DNA of 64,000 bases. Origin: an uncultured Pelagibacteraceae bacterium (GTDB lineage: Bacteria; Pseudomonadota; Alphaproteobacteria; Pelagibacterales; Pelagibacteraceae). Below the pieces are notes generated by a model. It searched no databases. It was not told where the DNA came from and worked only from the letters and a program-made list of their open reading frames with translations. Location of the stretch: contig CACNYD010000001.1 of assembly GCA_902624635.1 (NCBI GenBank), positions 302,766 through 366,765 of the forward strand, written 5' to 3'. The position numbers were made by a program, and so were the translations under genes. Every line of letters begins with the position of its first letter. Position 1 is the first letter of the stretch. Positions 40,024 to 51,093 of the stretch are shown here, in pieces.

Positions 40024-41481
40024 ATGACTATTCAAATTAATTATAAAAATAGCGCCTCAAAAAACACGTCTGGTAATCTTATCCTATTTGTTAACGATAA
40101 ATTTGAGATTAAGGGTCTCAAAAATTATATTTCAGAATCTGAGCAATTATACATATCTGATTTATTAAAAACTAATGATTATAAAAAAAAGCTAGCGACC
40201 TTTGAGTTAAGCTCTAAAAGAAAAATAATTTTAATATCAATTAAAAAAAATATAAAAAATTCTTCCATAGAAAATTTAGGAGCTGAACTTTACAACCAAA
40301 TTCAAAAAAATAAGAAGAGTGAGTATATTATTAATTTAGATACTTTAGGTTTAAAAGACCCAAATTTTATCTTACATTTTTTACACGGCTTAAAATTAAA
40401 ATCCTATGAATTTAGTAAATATAAAACGAAGAAAAAAAATAATCTTATAAAAATTACTGTAATTCTAAATAAAACCAAAATTCTCGCAAAAAATCAATTA
40501 AAGTTCAAAGCCCTAGAAGAGGGTACTTTCTATACTAGAGACTTAGTTTCTGAGCCTGGAAATATTTTGCATCCAGATGAATATGCAAGAAGATTAAAAT
40601 CTTTGAAAAAATATGGTTTAAAAATAAATGTTTACGATACAAATAAAATGAAAAAATTAGGTATGAATGCTCTTCTTGGTGTTGGTCAAGGAAGTATTAG
40701 AGGTTCGTACTTAGTTACAATGGAATGGAATGGATTAAAAAATAGATCTAAACCATTAGCATTTGTTGGTAAGGGAGTGTGTTTTGACACTGGAGGTTAT
40801 TCTTTAAAACCTGCAAAATTCATGGAAGATATGACTTATGATATGGCTGGTTCAGCAACTGTAGTGGGTTTACTTATAAGTCTAGCTTTAAGAAAAGCAA
40901 AAGTTAATGCTGTGGGAGTTGTAGGACTTGTTGAAAATATGGTTAGTGGAAATGCCCAAAGACCTGGTGACATTGTCAAATCTTACAGTGGCAAAACTAT
41001 AGAGATATTAAATACTGATGCTGAAGGAAGATTGGTACTTGCTGATGCTTTAACTTTTACTGAAAAAAAATTTAAACCAAGATTTATGATTGATTTAGCA
41101 ACTTTAACAGGTGCTATTATTGTTTCTTTAGGATCAGAATATGCAGGATTATTTTCCAATGATGATAAATTGTCTAAACAATTAATTGACTCAGGTGAAA
41201 AGGTTGAGGAAAAACTATGGAGAATGCCTTTACATAAAAATTATGACAAATTAATAAACTCAAAAAATGCGGATATGCAAAATATAAATTACGTAGGTGG
41301 TGCTGGATCAACAACAGCTGCACAATTTTTAAAGAGATTTATTTTAAATAAAACTCCTTGGGCACACTTAGACATTGCAGGAATGGCATTTTCAAAATAT
41401 GGGGGTGCTTTAAACTCAGGAGGAGCAACGGGTTATGGTGTGAGATTACTAAGTCAGTTAATTGAGGATAATTATGAGTGA
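40024..41481 (+). CDS. pepA: Leucyl aminopeptidase
   Basis: GKGVCFDTGGYSLKP; NTDAEGRLVLADAL; start at 40024 (MTIQINYKN) likely. Confidence 0.94.
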   Translation: MTIQINYKNSASKNTSGNLILFVNDKFEIKGLKNYISESEQLYISDLLKTNDYKKKLATFELSSKRKIILISIKKNIKNSSIENLGAELYNQIQKNKKSEYIINLDTLGLKDPNFILHFLHGLKLKSYEFSKYKTKKKNNLIKITVILNKTKILAKNQLKFKALEEGTFYTRDLVSEPGNILHPDEYARRLKSLKKYGLKINVYDTNKMKKLGMNALLGVGQGSIRGSYLVTMEWNGLKNRSKPLAFVGKGVCFDTGGYSLKPAKFMEDMTYDMAGSATVVGLLISLALRKAKVNAVGVVGLVENMVSGNAQRPGDIVKSYSGKTIEILNTDAEGRLVLADALTFTEKKFKPRFMIDLATLTGAIIVSLGSEYAGLFSNDDKLSKQLIDSGEKVEEKLWRMPLHKNYDKLINSKNADMQNINYVGGAGSTTAAQFLKRFILNKTPWAHLDIAGMAFSKYGGALNSGGATGYGVRLLSQLIEDNYE

Positions 41482-41884
41482 TTTAGAACAAACATTATCA
41501 ATTATTAAGCCAGATGCCGTTGAAAGAAATCTTGAAGCAGAAATTAAAGAAATGTTTAAGAATAAAGGTTTCCAAATTCTTAAAGAAAAAAAAATTCAAA
41601 TTGAAAAGTCTGAGGCTGAGAAATTTTATAAAGTTCATGAAACAAAGCCATTTTATAATGATTTATGTGACTATCTCTCCTCGGGTCCAATAGTTGTTAT
41701 GGTTCTTCAAAAAGAAAATGCAGTAAAAGGAAACAGAGAACTCATGGGAGCTACAAATCCAAAAGATGCAGAGGATGGAACTATCCGAAAAAAATATGGA
41801 ATTTCAATTGATAAAAATTCTGTGCATGGATCTGATAGTGTTGATAATGCTAAAATAGAAATTCAGTTTTTTTTCAACGATTAA
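41474..41884 (+). CDS. ndk: Nucleoside diphosphate kinase
   Basis: EQTLSIIKPDAVERN; SVHGSDSV. Confidence 0.96.
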   Translation: MSDLEQTLSIIKPDAVERNLEAEIKEMFKNKGFQILKEKKIQIEKSEAEKFYKVHETKPFYNDLCDYLSSGPIVVMVLQKENAVKGNRELMGATNPKDAEDGTIRKKYGISIDKNSVHGSDSVDNAKIEIQFFFND

Positions 41885-42455
41885 ATACTTTTAATATAGC
41901 TTTTCTGTAAAGTTTATGTTCTAGAGCAAGCACTTTTTTGCCAAGGGAGTTCTTTGTCTCATTTTTTGATATCTTAACTTTTTTTTGTAAAATAATCTTT
42001 CCAGAGTCTAATTTTGAATTGACAAAATGAACTGTGCACCCTGAATATTTTTCATTATTGTTCAAGACTCTTTGATGAGTATTTAATCCTTTATATTTAG
42101 GAAGCAACGAGGGATGGATATTCAAAATCTTACCTTTAAATTTACCGATAAAATTTTTGGACAAAATTTTCATAAATCCCGCTAAGCATATCATTTTAAT
42201 TTCATACTCTTTTAAAACTGAAAGTATCTGATTTTCAATTTTATTTTTTTTGTTAAAATTAAACACTTTTTTTTTTATCTTGTTTATTTTCCCATGTTTT
42301 AAACCTTTAGCTTTTGAGTTATTAGAGATTATTAGATCTATAGAAATTGGTGATTTTTTTGTTTTAGAAAACTTTATTAAAGACTTTAAATTACTTCCAG
42401 TGCCAGAAATAAAAACAGCAGTTTTAGTTTTTTTACAGCCAATTAACTTTACCAT
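41874..42455 (-). CDS. purN: Phosphoribosylglycinamide formyltransferase
   Basis: FISGTGSNLKSLI; NIHPSLLPKYKG. Confidence 0.93.
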   Translation of the reverse strand: MVKLIGCKKTKTAVFISGTGSNLKSLIKFSKTKKSPISIDLIISNNSKAKGLKHGKINKIKKKVFNFNKKNKIENQILSVLKEYEIKMICLAGFMKILSKNFIGKFKGKILNIHPSLLPKYKGLNTHQRVLNNNEKYSGCTVHFVNSKLDSGKIILQKKVKISKNETKNSLGKKVLALEHKLYRKAILKVFNR

Positions 42456-43461
42456 TGAGAATTACTTTATTTATACTTTTAGAAATTTTACCAATAATAT
42501 AAGGTTTGAATTCTTTTAAAAAAAATTTATTTATTTTTTTTATATTTTTGGGATCAACTATTAAACAAAATCCAACTCCACAATTAAAAGTTTTAAGCAT
42601 TTCTTTATCACTTATTTTATTCTTCTTAAGCCAATTAAAAATTTTAAGAGGTTTAATTTTATTTAAATCTATTTCAGCACATAAGTTATTTGGAATAACT
42701 CTACTAATATTATCAGCTAATCCACCACCAGTAATATTAGCACAACCATTTACTAAATCTTTTCTTACAAGATTTAAGATTTCTCTAACATAGATTTTGG
42801 TTGGCTTTATTAGCTCTTTTTTAAGAAAAGAATTTTTTCTTATATTTATCTTTTTTACTTTCAATAAATGTCTGACCAACGAAAAACCATTTGAATGTAA
42901 GCCACTAGATGGAACAGCTAAGATTAAATTCCCTTTTTTTATTTTATTTTTATTAAGTATTTTTTTTTTATCTGCTATTCCAACTGCGAAACCAGCAATG
43001 TCAAATTTACCTTTCTCATAAGTATCTGGCATTTCAGCAGTCTCACCACCAACTAAACTACATTGTGAAATGTCACATCCCTTAACTATCCCACGAATTA
43101 TTGATTTCATTTTTTTTAAATCAATTTTATTGATTGAAATGTAGTCTAAAAAAAATAAAGGTTTTGCTCCTTGTACAATTAAATCATTAACACTCATGGC
43201 AACCAGGTCTATTCCTATTGTATCGTATTTATTCAATAAGTTTGCGACTTCAATTTTTGTTCCTACACCATCAGTGCAAGCCACTATTTTTGGATTTTTT
43301 ATATCTTTTGGCAAATCTGAGATTGAACCAAAGCCACCAATATTAGCATTCTTTTTATTGCCTCTTTTTTTTGATGAAATATTAGATATGAAACTTATAA
43401 ATTTATCCGCAGCATTGATATTGACGCCACTTTTTTTATAGGTAAAGAGATTTTTATTCAT
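42433..43461 (-). CDS. purM: Phosphoribosylformylglycinamidine cyclo-ligase
   Basis: CTDGVGTKIEVA; GGETAEMPDTY. Confidence 0.95.
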   Translation of the reverse strand: MNKNLFTYKKSGVNINAADKFISFISNISSKKRGNKKNANIGGFGSISDLPKDIKNPKIVACTDGVGTKIEVANLLNKYDTIGIDLVAMSVNDLIVQGAKPLFFLDYISINKIDLKKMKSIIRGIVKGCDISQCSLVGGETAEMPDTYEKGKFDIAGFAVGIADKKKILNKNKIKKGNLILAVPSSGLHSNGFSLVRHLLKVKKINIRKNSFLKKELIKPTKIYVREILNLVRKDLVNGCANITGGGLADNISRVIPNNLCAEIDLNKIKPLKIFNWLKKNKISDKEMLKTFNCGVGFCLIVDPKNIKKINKFFLKEFKPYIIGKISKSINKVILNGKVNWL

Positions 43462-43484
43462 TAATATAGGTTTTAAATTTAAGT

Positions 43485-44546
43485 ATGTATTATTTCAAAC
43501 GTTTATATATTTTTTTTTCTATTCTAGCTTTAATAATATTTTTCTTTTCCACAATAGCTGTTAATGCAAAATCTTTTGAAATCAATGATATTGAAATTTC
43601 TCAGCCATTTGAAATCAATTTTGATAAAAATAAAGTAATTGATTTAGGATTTAAAAATGCTTTTTTTGAATTGATTTATTCTTTAATAAAATCCTCAGAC
43701 TTTGAAAAAATTGATTCTATTAAACTTAATGAGATTAAAAGTATGATTGAGACATTCTCTATAAAAGAAGAAAAATTTATAGACCAGAAATACCACTTAA
43801 ATTTAGGTGTTTCATTTAATAAAAAAAAAATTTTTAGATATTTAGAAAAAAAAAATATTTTTCCATCACGAATTCTTAAAGAGCAATTTTTATTTATCCC
43901 AATAATAATAGATGAAAATGGAAGTAATATTTCAATTTTTTCAAATAATCCAATTTATACTAATTGGAATAAGACTAATAAGAGATATCAATTAATTAAT
44001 TATTTACTTCCCTCAGAGGATCTTGAGGATTTAAACCTTATAAAAGAAAAATTAGATGTTATAGAGACCTATAATTTTAATGATATTACTAAAAAATATT
44101 TCTTAAAGAATTCTATAATTTCACTGATTTTTAGGGGAAATAACGAAGTAAGAATTTTAACAAAAATTTATAATGATAAAAATGAGATAATAAAGAACGA
44201 TACGTTTAAGAATATAAACATAGATAATGAAACAGACCTTAATTTCTTAATCGACAATTTGAAAAATTTATTTGAAGATACTTGGAAAAAATTAAATGAA
44301 ATAAATACTTCAATAAAAGTTCCCATTACAATTAAGATTAAAAATAATGATTTAAAAAAATCAAATAATTTCGAATTTTTTTTAAATGAAATAGATATGG
44401 TAAGTGACTATTCTATACAAAAATTCGATAAAGACTTCATATTTTATGAAGTTTTATTTAATGGAACAGTTCAAAATTTTATTAATATAATGAAAAATAA
44501 AAAATATAATCTAAATACACAAAAAAAAGTTTGGATGATTGAATGA
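43485..44546 (+). CDS. DUF2066-like exported protein
   Basis: Signal/anchor N-terminus; position upstream of hda-like gene. Confidence 0.5.
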   Translation: MYYFKRLYIFFSILALIIFFFSTIAVNAKSFEINDIEISQPFEINFDKNKVIDLGFKNAFFELIYSLIKSSDFEKIDSIKLNEIKSMIETFSIKEEKFIDQKYHLNLGVSFNKKKIFRYLEKKNIFPSRILKEQFLFIPIIIDENGSNISIFSNNPIYTNWNKTNKRYQLINYLLPSEDLEDLNLIKEKLDVIETYNFNDITKKYFLKNSIISLIFRGNNEVRILTKIYNDKNEIIKNDTFKNINIDNETDLNFLIDNLKNLFEDTWKKLNEINTSIKVPITIKIKNNDLKKSNNFEFFLNEIDMVSDYSIQKFDKDFIFYEVLFNGTVQNFINIMKNKKYNLNTQKKVWMIE

Positions 44547-45205
44547 GAGATTTAGATCAAACAATAATCAAATTTGATTATGATAAAAACTTTAAAGATG
44601 AAGATTTTTTTCTTTCTAGAAGTAATAAGCATGTTTTTGACTTTTTGAACAAATGGCCAAAATGGGAGAGAAATTTTGTTAATGTAATAGGAGAAAAGCT
44701 TTCTGGAAAAACACATTTGACGAATATTTTTTTACAAAAAAACAAAGGGATCAAAATTGAGGGTAAATCTCTACAAAATGATGATCTAAAAAAAATTAAG
44801 ATTTATGAAAACATTGTAATAGAAAATTTGTCTTCAGATGTTGATGAAAAATTACTTTACGGCCTTTTTAATTTAATTGAACAAGATAATAAATTTATTA
44901 TTATCACATCTGTAGAACCCATAGTTAATCTCACTTTTGTCTTAAAAGATTTAAGGTCTAGAGCAAAAAACTTTATTTTATTAAATATTGAAAAACCTGA
45001 CGATGAATTAATATTTGCCATTATATTAAAAAATTTATCTGATCGGCAAATTGCTCTGGATGGTAAATTCATTGAGTTTATTATTAAAAGAATCGAGAGA
45101 TCGTATAGTAAAATATATGATTTCATATATAAGATCGATCAACTAAGTTTAAAAAAAAAAAAATCTATTGATTTTAAAATAATAAAAGAAGTTTTAGGAG
45201 AATAA
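44543..45205 (+). CDS. DnaA-like ATPase (Hda-like regulator of replication)
   Basis: Short DnaA domain III-like; GEKLSGKTHL; LRDLRSR-type LKDLRSRAKN. Confidence 0.75.
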   Translation: MRDLDQTIIKFDYDKNFKDEDFFLSRSNKHVFDFLNKWPKWERNFVNVIGEKLSGKTHLTNIFLQKNKGIKIEGKSLQNDDLKKIKIYENIVIENLSSDVDEKLLYGLFNLIEQDNKFIIITSVEPIVNLTFVLKDLRSRAKNFILLNIEKPDDELIFAIILKNLSDRQIALDGKFIEFIIKRIERSYSKIYDFIYKIDQLSLKKKKSIDFKIIKEVLGE

Positions 45206-46990
45206 TTGAACAAATTTAGAACTCATAAATGCAATGAATTAAGAAAAGAAAAAGTTGGAGATGAAGTAATTCTTTCTGGTTGGATAAATAAAAAAAGAGA
45301 CCATGGAAATCTCTTGTTCATAGATTTAAGAGACAATTATGGAATAACACAGTGTATTATAGATAAAGAAAATTCTAATTTTAAAAAGTTAGAAAAAACA
45401 CAATTAGAAACCGTAATAAAAATTAATGGAAAAGTAGTTGAAAGATCAATTGAGTCAATCAATAAAGATATTGAAACTGGAGAAATTGAAGTTGTAATTA
45501 AAAATTTCCAAGTTCTTGGTGAATGTAAAGAACTTCCTTTACCAGTTTTTACAGATCGAGAGTATGCAGAAGATATAAGACTAAAGTATCGTTTTTTAGA
45601 TTTAAGAAGAAAAAAAATTCACGAAAATATTATATTAAGATCAAAAGTAATTTCATTTATAAGAACTGAGATGAATAAGTTTGGATTTTTAGAATTTCAA
45701 ACTCCAATTTTAACATCCTCAAGTCCAGAGGGAGCAAGAGATTTTTTAGTACCTAGTAGGTTAAATCCAGGAAAATTTTATGCATTACCACAAGCACCTC
45801 AACAATTTAAACAATTAGTGATGATCTCTGGTTTTGATAAATATTTTCAAATTGCTCCTTGTTTTAGGGATGAAGATGCTAGGGCCGATAGAAGCCCTGG
45901 AGAGTTTTATCAATTAGATTTAGAAATGTCTTTTGTTGAACAAGAAGATGTATTTACTGTAGTCGAAAAACTATTTGTTAATACTTTCAAAAAATTTTCA
46001 AATAAAAAATTATTATTTAACCAATTTCCAAGAATTTCTTTTAAGGACTCAATCTTAAAGTATGGAACCGATAAACCAGATTTAAGAAATCCACTAATTA
46101 TAAATGATATTACTGAAATTTTTTTAAGAGAAGATGTTTCATTTGAAATATTTAAAAAGCTGGTAAAATCTGGATCTAAAGTAAGATGTATTGTAACAAA
46201 AAATACAAAAGATAAACCTCGAAGTTTTTTTGATAATATTGATAAATGGGCTAAAGATCAAGGTGCTTCTGGACTTGCATATTTTACAATTGAAAAAGAA
46301 AAAGAAATTTCAGCCAAAGGTCCAGTAGGAAAGTTTTTTTCAAAAGATTCTTTGATTGAAATAATGTCAAAAACTGATGCGAAAGTGGGTGATAGTATTT
46401 TTCTTGCTTGTGGTAAACAAGAGGAAGTAGAAAAGATTTCGTCATTAGCTAGAGATAAAATTGGAAAAGATCTAAATCTAATTGATGAAAACGTCTTTGC
46501 ATTCTGTTGGATTGTAGATTATCCAATGTATGAATTAGACAACCAAACAAACAAAATTAAATTTAGTCATAATCCATTTTCGATGCCACAGGGGGACATT
46601 AATAATATTAACTTTGAAAAACCATTAGAAATTCTTGCATATCAATATGACATAGTTTGTAATGGAGTAGAATTATCTTCTGGAGCAATTAGAAATCATA
46701 TTCCGGATTTAATGTATAAACTTTTTGATATTGCAGGTTACTCAAAATCTGATGTCGATCAAAAATTTAGTGGAATGATAAATGCACTAAGTTATGGTGC
46801 GCCCCCTCATGGTGGTATTGCTCCAGGAATTGATAGAATAGTAATGTTACTAGCTGGTGAAAAAAATATTAGAGAGGTTACAATGTTTCCAATGAATCAA
46901 AATGCTCAGGACCTAATGATGAATGCACCATCAAGTGTAAGTGAAAATCAACTTAAAGAATTAAATTTATCCATAAAAAATAAAAAATAA
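45206..46990 (+). CDS. aspS: Aspartyl-tRNA synthetase
   Basis: TTG start; FRDEDARADRSPGEFYQLDLEMSF; GIAPGIDRIVMLL. Confidence 0.96.
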   Translation: MNKFRTHKCNELRKEKVGDEVILSGWINKKRDHGNLLFIDLRDNYGITQCIIDKENSNFKKLEKTQLETVIKINGKVVERSIESINKDIETGEIEVVIKNFQVLGECKELPLPVFTDREYAEDIRLKYRFLDLRRKKIHENIILRSKVISFIRTEMNKFGFLEFQTPILTSSSPEGARDFLVPSRLNPGKFYALPQAPQQFKQLVMISGFDKYFQIAPCFRDEDARADRSPGEFYQLDLEMSFVEQEDVFTVVEKLFVNTFKKFSNKKLLFNQFPRISFKDSILKYGTDKPDLRNPLIINDITEIFLREDVSFEIFKKLVKSGSKVRCIVTKNTKDKPRSFFDNIDKWAKDQGASGLAYFTIEKEKEISAKGPVGKFFSKDSLIEIMSKTDAKVGDSIFLACGKQEEVEKISSLARDKIGKDLNLIDENVFAFCWIVDYPMYELDNQTNKIKFSHNPFSMPQGDINNINFEKPLEILAYQYDIVCNGVELSSGAIRNHIPDLMYKLFDIAGYSKSDVDQKFSGMINALSYGAPPHGGIAPGIDRIVMLLAGEKNIREVTMFPMNQNAQDLMMNAPSSVSENQLKELNLSIKNKK

Positions 46991-47818
46991 TTATTTTTTA
47001 CTTTTTAAACTAATTTTAACATCTGATAAATCAACTAGATTTTTTTTGTAATTGTTTCTTACAAATCCTTTGCTTGTTATATCTTTTACTATTTTAAGTA
47101 ATTGATTTTGTTCATCTGAACTTTTTTCGTCTGCAGATGAATTGTCTAAATTACCAATCGAAGGAGTATGAGCTAAATCTTCTCTGTTAAGATATGAGAT
47201 TGCCAATTCCCTAAATATATAATCTAAGATTGAAGAAGCGCTTAAAATTCTATCATTACCATTTACTTTACCCGAAGGTTCAAATTTAGTTCCTATAAAG
47301 GCGTTTACAAACTCATCTAATGGTACCCCGTATTGAAGTCCAAGCGAAACAGCAATAGCAAAATTATTCATTAAAGCTTTAACTAGCTCACCTTCTTTGC
47401 TTGTATCTATAAAAATTTCACCAATCTTACCATCCTCATATTCACCAGTATGTAAGTAAACTTTATGGTCACCTATAGTTGCTTTTTGAATATATCCTTT
47501 TCTTCGGTCAGGCATACCAAATCTTTTTCCAGATTTATCTGTTTTTGAAAAAGTTTGTGTGACAATTTTTTCAACATTTGTAGTTTTTTCTTCACTGCTT
47601 TTATTTTGAACTAAATCAATCTTTGTATTTTTGTTATTTTCTTTATTGGTTGGATCGAGACTTTTCGTTTTTCTATTATCTAGTTTTACTTCTAAAACTT
47701 CAAATTTCCCATCATCTCTTTTTTCGAGATTCTTAAGTTCAGTCTCATTTATGTCGTCTAAATAGTGGTTTACTTTAAAAGTACAAGTATAATAAGTTTC
47801 TACAATATATTTAGCCAT
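46991..47818 (-). CDS. Stand-alone protein resembling the C-terminal region of B12-dependent ribonucleotide reductase (NrdJ)
   Basis: [38 protein letters not shown]...[35 protein letters not shown]. Confidence 0.75.
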   Translation of the reverse strand: MAKYIVETYYTCTFKVNHYLDDINETELKNLEKRDDGKFEVLEVKLDNRKTKSLDPTNKENNKNTKIDLVQNKSSEEKTTNVEKIVTQTFSKTDKSGKRFGMPDRRKGYIQKATIGDHKVYLHTGEYEDGKIGEIFIDTSKEGELVKALMNNFAIAVSLGLQYGVPLDEFVNAFIGTKFEPSGKVNGNDRILSASSILDYIFRELAISYLNREDLAHTPSIGNLDNSSADEKSSDEQNQLLKIVKDITSKGFVRNNYKKNLVDLSDVKISLKSKK

Positions 47819-47931
47819 ATTTTTATAATCCTTAAATTAAATTTGAATTTTGAATCTTTTAACTTATATACATTTACATATTTTAGTCTAATTTAATTTA
47901 TACAATTAAAAATTGAAATTATAAATTTTAC

Positions 47932-48291
47932 ATGTTGACTTTTTTAAAAAAAATTTTCACTTGGTGGAATCGGGATACATTCGGTACTAGAATCAAAACT
48001 GTTTTGTTTGGCAAATTAATTGGATCAGACGAGTATGGTAATAAATATTATCAAAGTAAAAAAGGAAAAAGATGGGTAATTTATGCTAATGAGATTGATG
48101 CATCTAAAATTCCAGTTGAATGGTATTCTTGGATACATTTTATGCCCAACAAAATTGAGAATATTCATAAATTAGAAAAACATGACTGGCAAAAACCTCA
48201 TCAGCCAAATTTGACTGGCACTGACTCAGCTTATTATCCAAATAAGAACAATAAAGATGCAACTGAAAAAAAATACAAAAGTTGGAAATAA
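47932..48291 (+). CDS. NDUFA12-family NADH:ubiquinone oxidoreductase accessory subunit
   Basis: TWWNRDTFGTRIKT; GSDEYGNKYYQ; WVIYANEIDASKIPVEWYSWIH. Confidence 0.9.
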   Translation: MLTFLKKIFTWWNRDTFGTRIKTVLFGKLIGSDEYGNKYYQSKKGKRWVIYANEIDASKIPVEWYSWIHFMPNKIENIHKLEKHDWQKPHQPNLTGTDSAYYPNKNNKDATEKKYKSWK

Positions 48292-48661
48292 TTTAAACTT
48301 ATATTTATTTATATATTTATTCACTATATTTTTAACATTTAAGATTAGTGCTGAAGCTAATCTTGATGGAAACAATACTGATATAAAGATATTAGATAAG
48401 ATTAGTTCAAAAAATGAACTGATAAAGCTAGCAAATAATAAAGAATTTATTTATAAAGATTTATCGATCAAAAGTATAAAATGCACTGACTCAAAATTTG
48501 ACGATAATCCTGAGGTTAAAGCATATATCCAAGTGCGAGATTTAACAAAAAAGGATAGAAATAATGTTTTTGTTTTTAATGGATGGATGTTTTCATCAAG
48601 TCCTTCTATAGCACCCTTTGATCATCCAGTTTATGACATTTGGCTAATTGGTTGTTATTAA
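48257..48661 (+). CDS. DUF2155 domain protein
   Basis: FNGWMFSSSPSIAPFDHPVYDIWLIGC. Confidence 0.8.
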   Translation: MQLKKNTKVGNNLNLYLFIYLFTIFLTFKISAEANLDGNNTDIKILDKISSKNELIKLANNKEFIYKDLSIKSIKCTDSKFDDNPEVKAYIQVRDLTKKDRNNVFVFNGWMFSSSPSIAPFDHPVYDIWLIGCY

Positions 48662-49995
48662 AGTATTTTATCTTTGTCTAACCAACTCACATTGAAATCA
48701 GATTCAATAAATTTCTTATGATTAAGCAATTTTTTATGTAAAGGAATTGTAGTTGTAATGCCCTCTATTACAAATTCATCTAAAGATCTTTTAATTCTTT
48801 GAATAGCTTCTGATCTGTTCCTACCGTGACAAATTAATTTACAAATCATGCTATCATAATAAGGAGTTACTTTATATCCTTGATAAATTGCACCATCAAC
48901 TCTAGTTCTGAAGCCTGATGGCTGGTGACACATACCAATTAATCCTGGAGATGGTTGGAAATTTTTACTAGCGTCTTCGGCATTTATTCTACATTCTATT
49001 GCATGTCCTCTTGGATTTATATCACTTTGGTTTAAAGCTGTTTCTCCTGAAAATGCTATCCAAATTTGTTCTTTAATAATATCCACACCTGTTACCATTT
49101 CAGTAACTGGATGTTCAACTTGAACTCTTGTATTCATTTCAAGAAAATAAAATTTTCCATTCTCATAAATGAATTCAACAGTTCCAGCACCCATATAGCC
49201 AATTTTTGATACCATATTTACTGTTTTTTCAAAAAGGTCTTTTCTTATCTTATCAGTCAAAACAGGACTTGGCGTTTCTTCGATTAATTTTTGATGTCGT
49301 CTTTGAACAGAACAATCTCTTTCATGAAGATGAACAGTTCTATTTTTTCCAGCTAAAATTTGGACTTCAATATGCCTAGGATTTTGAAAAAACTTTTCTA
49401 TATAAACTTCATCATTACCAAAATATTTTTGAGCTTCTGATTTTGCAGTTGAAAATAATGTTTCAAATTCTTCCTCCTTGTAGACGATTTTCATACCTTT
49501 TCCACCACCACCGCCAGAAGCTTTAATTAAAACAGGAAAACCAATTTTTTTACACAACTCTTTGGCTTCTTTTATATCTTTAACTCCACCTTCTGATCCC
49601 TCAATAACAGGTAAACCATTCTCTTTAGCAATTTTTTTTGCTTGTATCTTGTCTCCCATCATCTCTATCAATTTTGAGGATGCGCCTATGAATTTAATGT
49701 TATTATCTTCAAGTACTTTTGCGAAATTGGCATTTTCCGAGAGAAAACCATAACCTGGATGTACAGCTTCCGAATTTGTGATTTCGATTGCAGATAATAT
49801 GGCCGGGATATTTAAATAACTATTTGCTGGTTGGTGGGAACCTATACATACACTCTCATCCGCCATTCTTACATGCATACTTTCTTTATCCACATCTGAA
49901 TGAACAGCAACTGTTGAAATTCCCCATTCCTTACAAGCTCTTATAATCCTTACTGCAATCTCCCCACGATTGGCTATCAAAATTTTTTTAAACAT
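48658..49995 (-). CDS. accC: Acetyl-CoA carboxylase biotin carboxylase subunit
   Basis: MFKKILIANRGEIAVRI; GGGGKGMK. Confidence 0.97.
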   Translation of the reverse strand: MFKKILIANRGEIAVRIIRACKEWGISTVAVHSDVDKESMHVRMADESVCIGSHQPANSYLNIPAILSAIEITNSEAVHPGYGFLSENANFAKVLEDNNIKFIGASSKLIEMMGDKIQAKKIAKENGLPVIEGSEGGVKDIKEAKELCKKIGFPVLIKASGGGGGKGMKIVYKEEEFETLFSTAKSEAQKYFGNDEVYIEKFFQNPRHIEVQILAGKNRTVHLHERDCSVQRRHQKLIEETPSPVLTDKIRKDLFEKTVNMVSKIGYMGAGTVEFIYENGKFYFLEMNTRVQVEHPVTEMVTGVDIIKEQIWIAFSGETALNQSDINPRGHAIECRINAEDASKNFQPSPGLIGMCHQPSGFRTRVDGAIYQGYKVTPYYDSMICKLICHGRNRSEAIQRIKRSLDEFVIEGITTTIPLHKKLLNHKKFIESDFNVSWLDKDKIL

Positions 49996-50426
49996 TAATC
50001 AAGAACTAATAAATTTTGTCCAAATTCTACAGGTTGGCCGTCATCAACACAGATTTCTTTTACAACTCCATCTGCTGTTGATGGCACATGGTTCATAGTT
50101 TTCATAGCCTCTACAATCATTACTGTATCACCTTTTTTAATCCTTTTTCCAACCTCAACAAATTTTTTCGCACCAGGTTCAGGTGCATGATATGCTGTTC
50201 CTATGATTGGTGATTTCACCTCAATTCCTGTAGTACTTTTCTCAGATAAACTAATGTTTGAATTCTTTATATCAGTTTTTGGGCTTGGAATATTTTGGTT
50301 ATTTATCGAGATATTATTTTTAGAAACTTTAATCTTTGTATCTTTCTCTGTATATTCTAATTCAGTAAGATTAAATTCTTCTAAATAGTCACTGAGTTCT
50401 TTAATAATCTTTTTATTAATTTTCAT
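49995..50426 (-). CDS. accB: Biotin carboxyl carrier protein
   Basis: VEAMKTMNHV biotinylation motif. Confidence 0.96.
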   Translation of the reverse strand: MKINKKIIKELSDYLEEFNLTELEYTEKDTKIKVSKNNISINNQNIPSPKTDIKNSNISLSEKSTTGIEVKSPIIGTAYHAPEPGAKKFVEVGKRIKKGDTVMIVEAMKTMNHVPSTADGVVKEICVDDGQPVEFGQNLLVLD

Positions 50427-50862
50427 TTCGTAAAAGCTTTTGCATTGAAATTATGGCTAAAATATAACCATCAGTACCTAAACCAAAAATACCCCCTGTA
50501 ACTACATCACTTATTAAAGATTTATGTCTAAATTCTTCACGTTTATATATATTTGAAATATGCAACTCAATGATTGGTTTTTTAAAAATACTTAATGCAT
50601 CTCTAATAGCTACCGAAGTGTGTGTAAAGGCTGCAGCATTTATTATTATTCCATCAAAATTTTTTCTTGAGTTTTGTATCAAGCTAACTATTTCACCTTC
50701 AATATTTGATTGAGAAAAATCAGCTATTAAACCCAATTCTTTTGATTTATTTAAACAAATTTCTTTTAATTCTTTAAATGAAGTAGATCCATATTGTGAT
50801 TGTTCTCGCTCACCTAATAGATTAAGATTTGGACCATTAATTATAATTATCTTATTATTCAT
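50416..50862 (-). CDS. aroQ: 3-dehydroquinate dehydratase type II
   Basis: INGPNLNLLGERE; start at 50862. Confidence 0.94.
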   Translation of the reverse strand: MNNKIIIINGPNLNLLGEREQSQYGSTSFKELKEICLNKSKELGLIADFSQSNIEGEIVSLIQNSRKNFDGIIINAAAFTHTSVAIRDALSIFKKPIIELHISNIYKREEFRHKSLISDVVTGGIFGLGTDGYILAIISMQKLLRNEN

Positions 50863-50878
50863 TATACATTTATATACG

Positions 50879-51091
50879 ATGCAAAAAAAAATAAAAATAA
50901 AAATAAATGGTAAATTAAAAAAAATTGACGGAAAAACTAAATTATCTGATTTAGTCAAAAATTTAAAAGTTTCTTTAAAAAACGTGGCCATTGAATTAAA
51001 TAGAGAAATAGTGGATAAAAAAAAATTAAATAAGATAATTTTAAAAGCTAATGATAGAATTGAAATTGTTCATTTTATTGGAGGTGGTTAG
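50879..51091 (+). CDS. thiS: Thiamine biosynthesis sulfur carrier ThiS
   Basis: 70 aa ending [10 protein letters not shown]; upstream of thiG. Confidence 0.92.
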   Translation: MQKKIKIKINGKLKKIDGKTKLSDLVKNLKVSLKNVAIELNREIVDKKKLNKIILKANDRIEIVHFIGGG

Positions 51092-51093
51092 AT

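Noticed and set aside
44543-45205. Full-length DnaA initiator
   Set aside because: Too short, lacks the C-terminal DNA-binding domain; fits an Hda-like regulator
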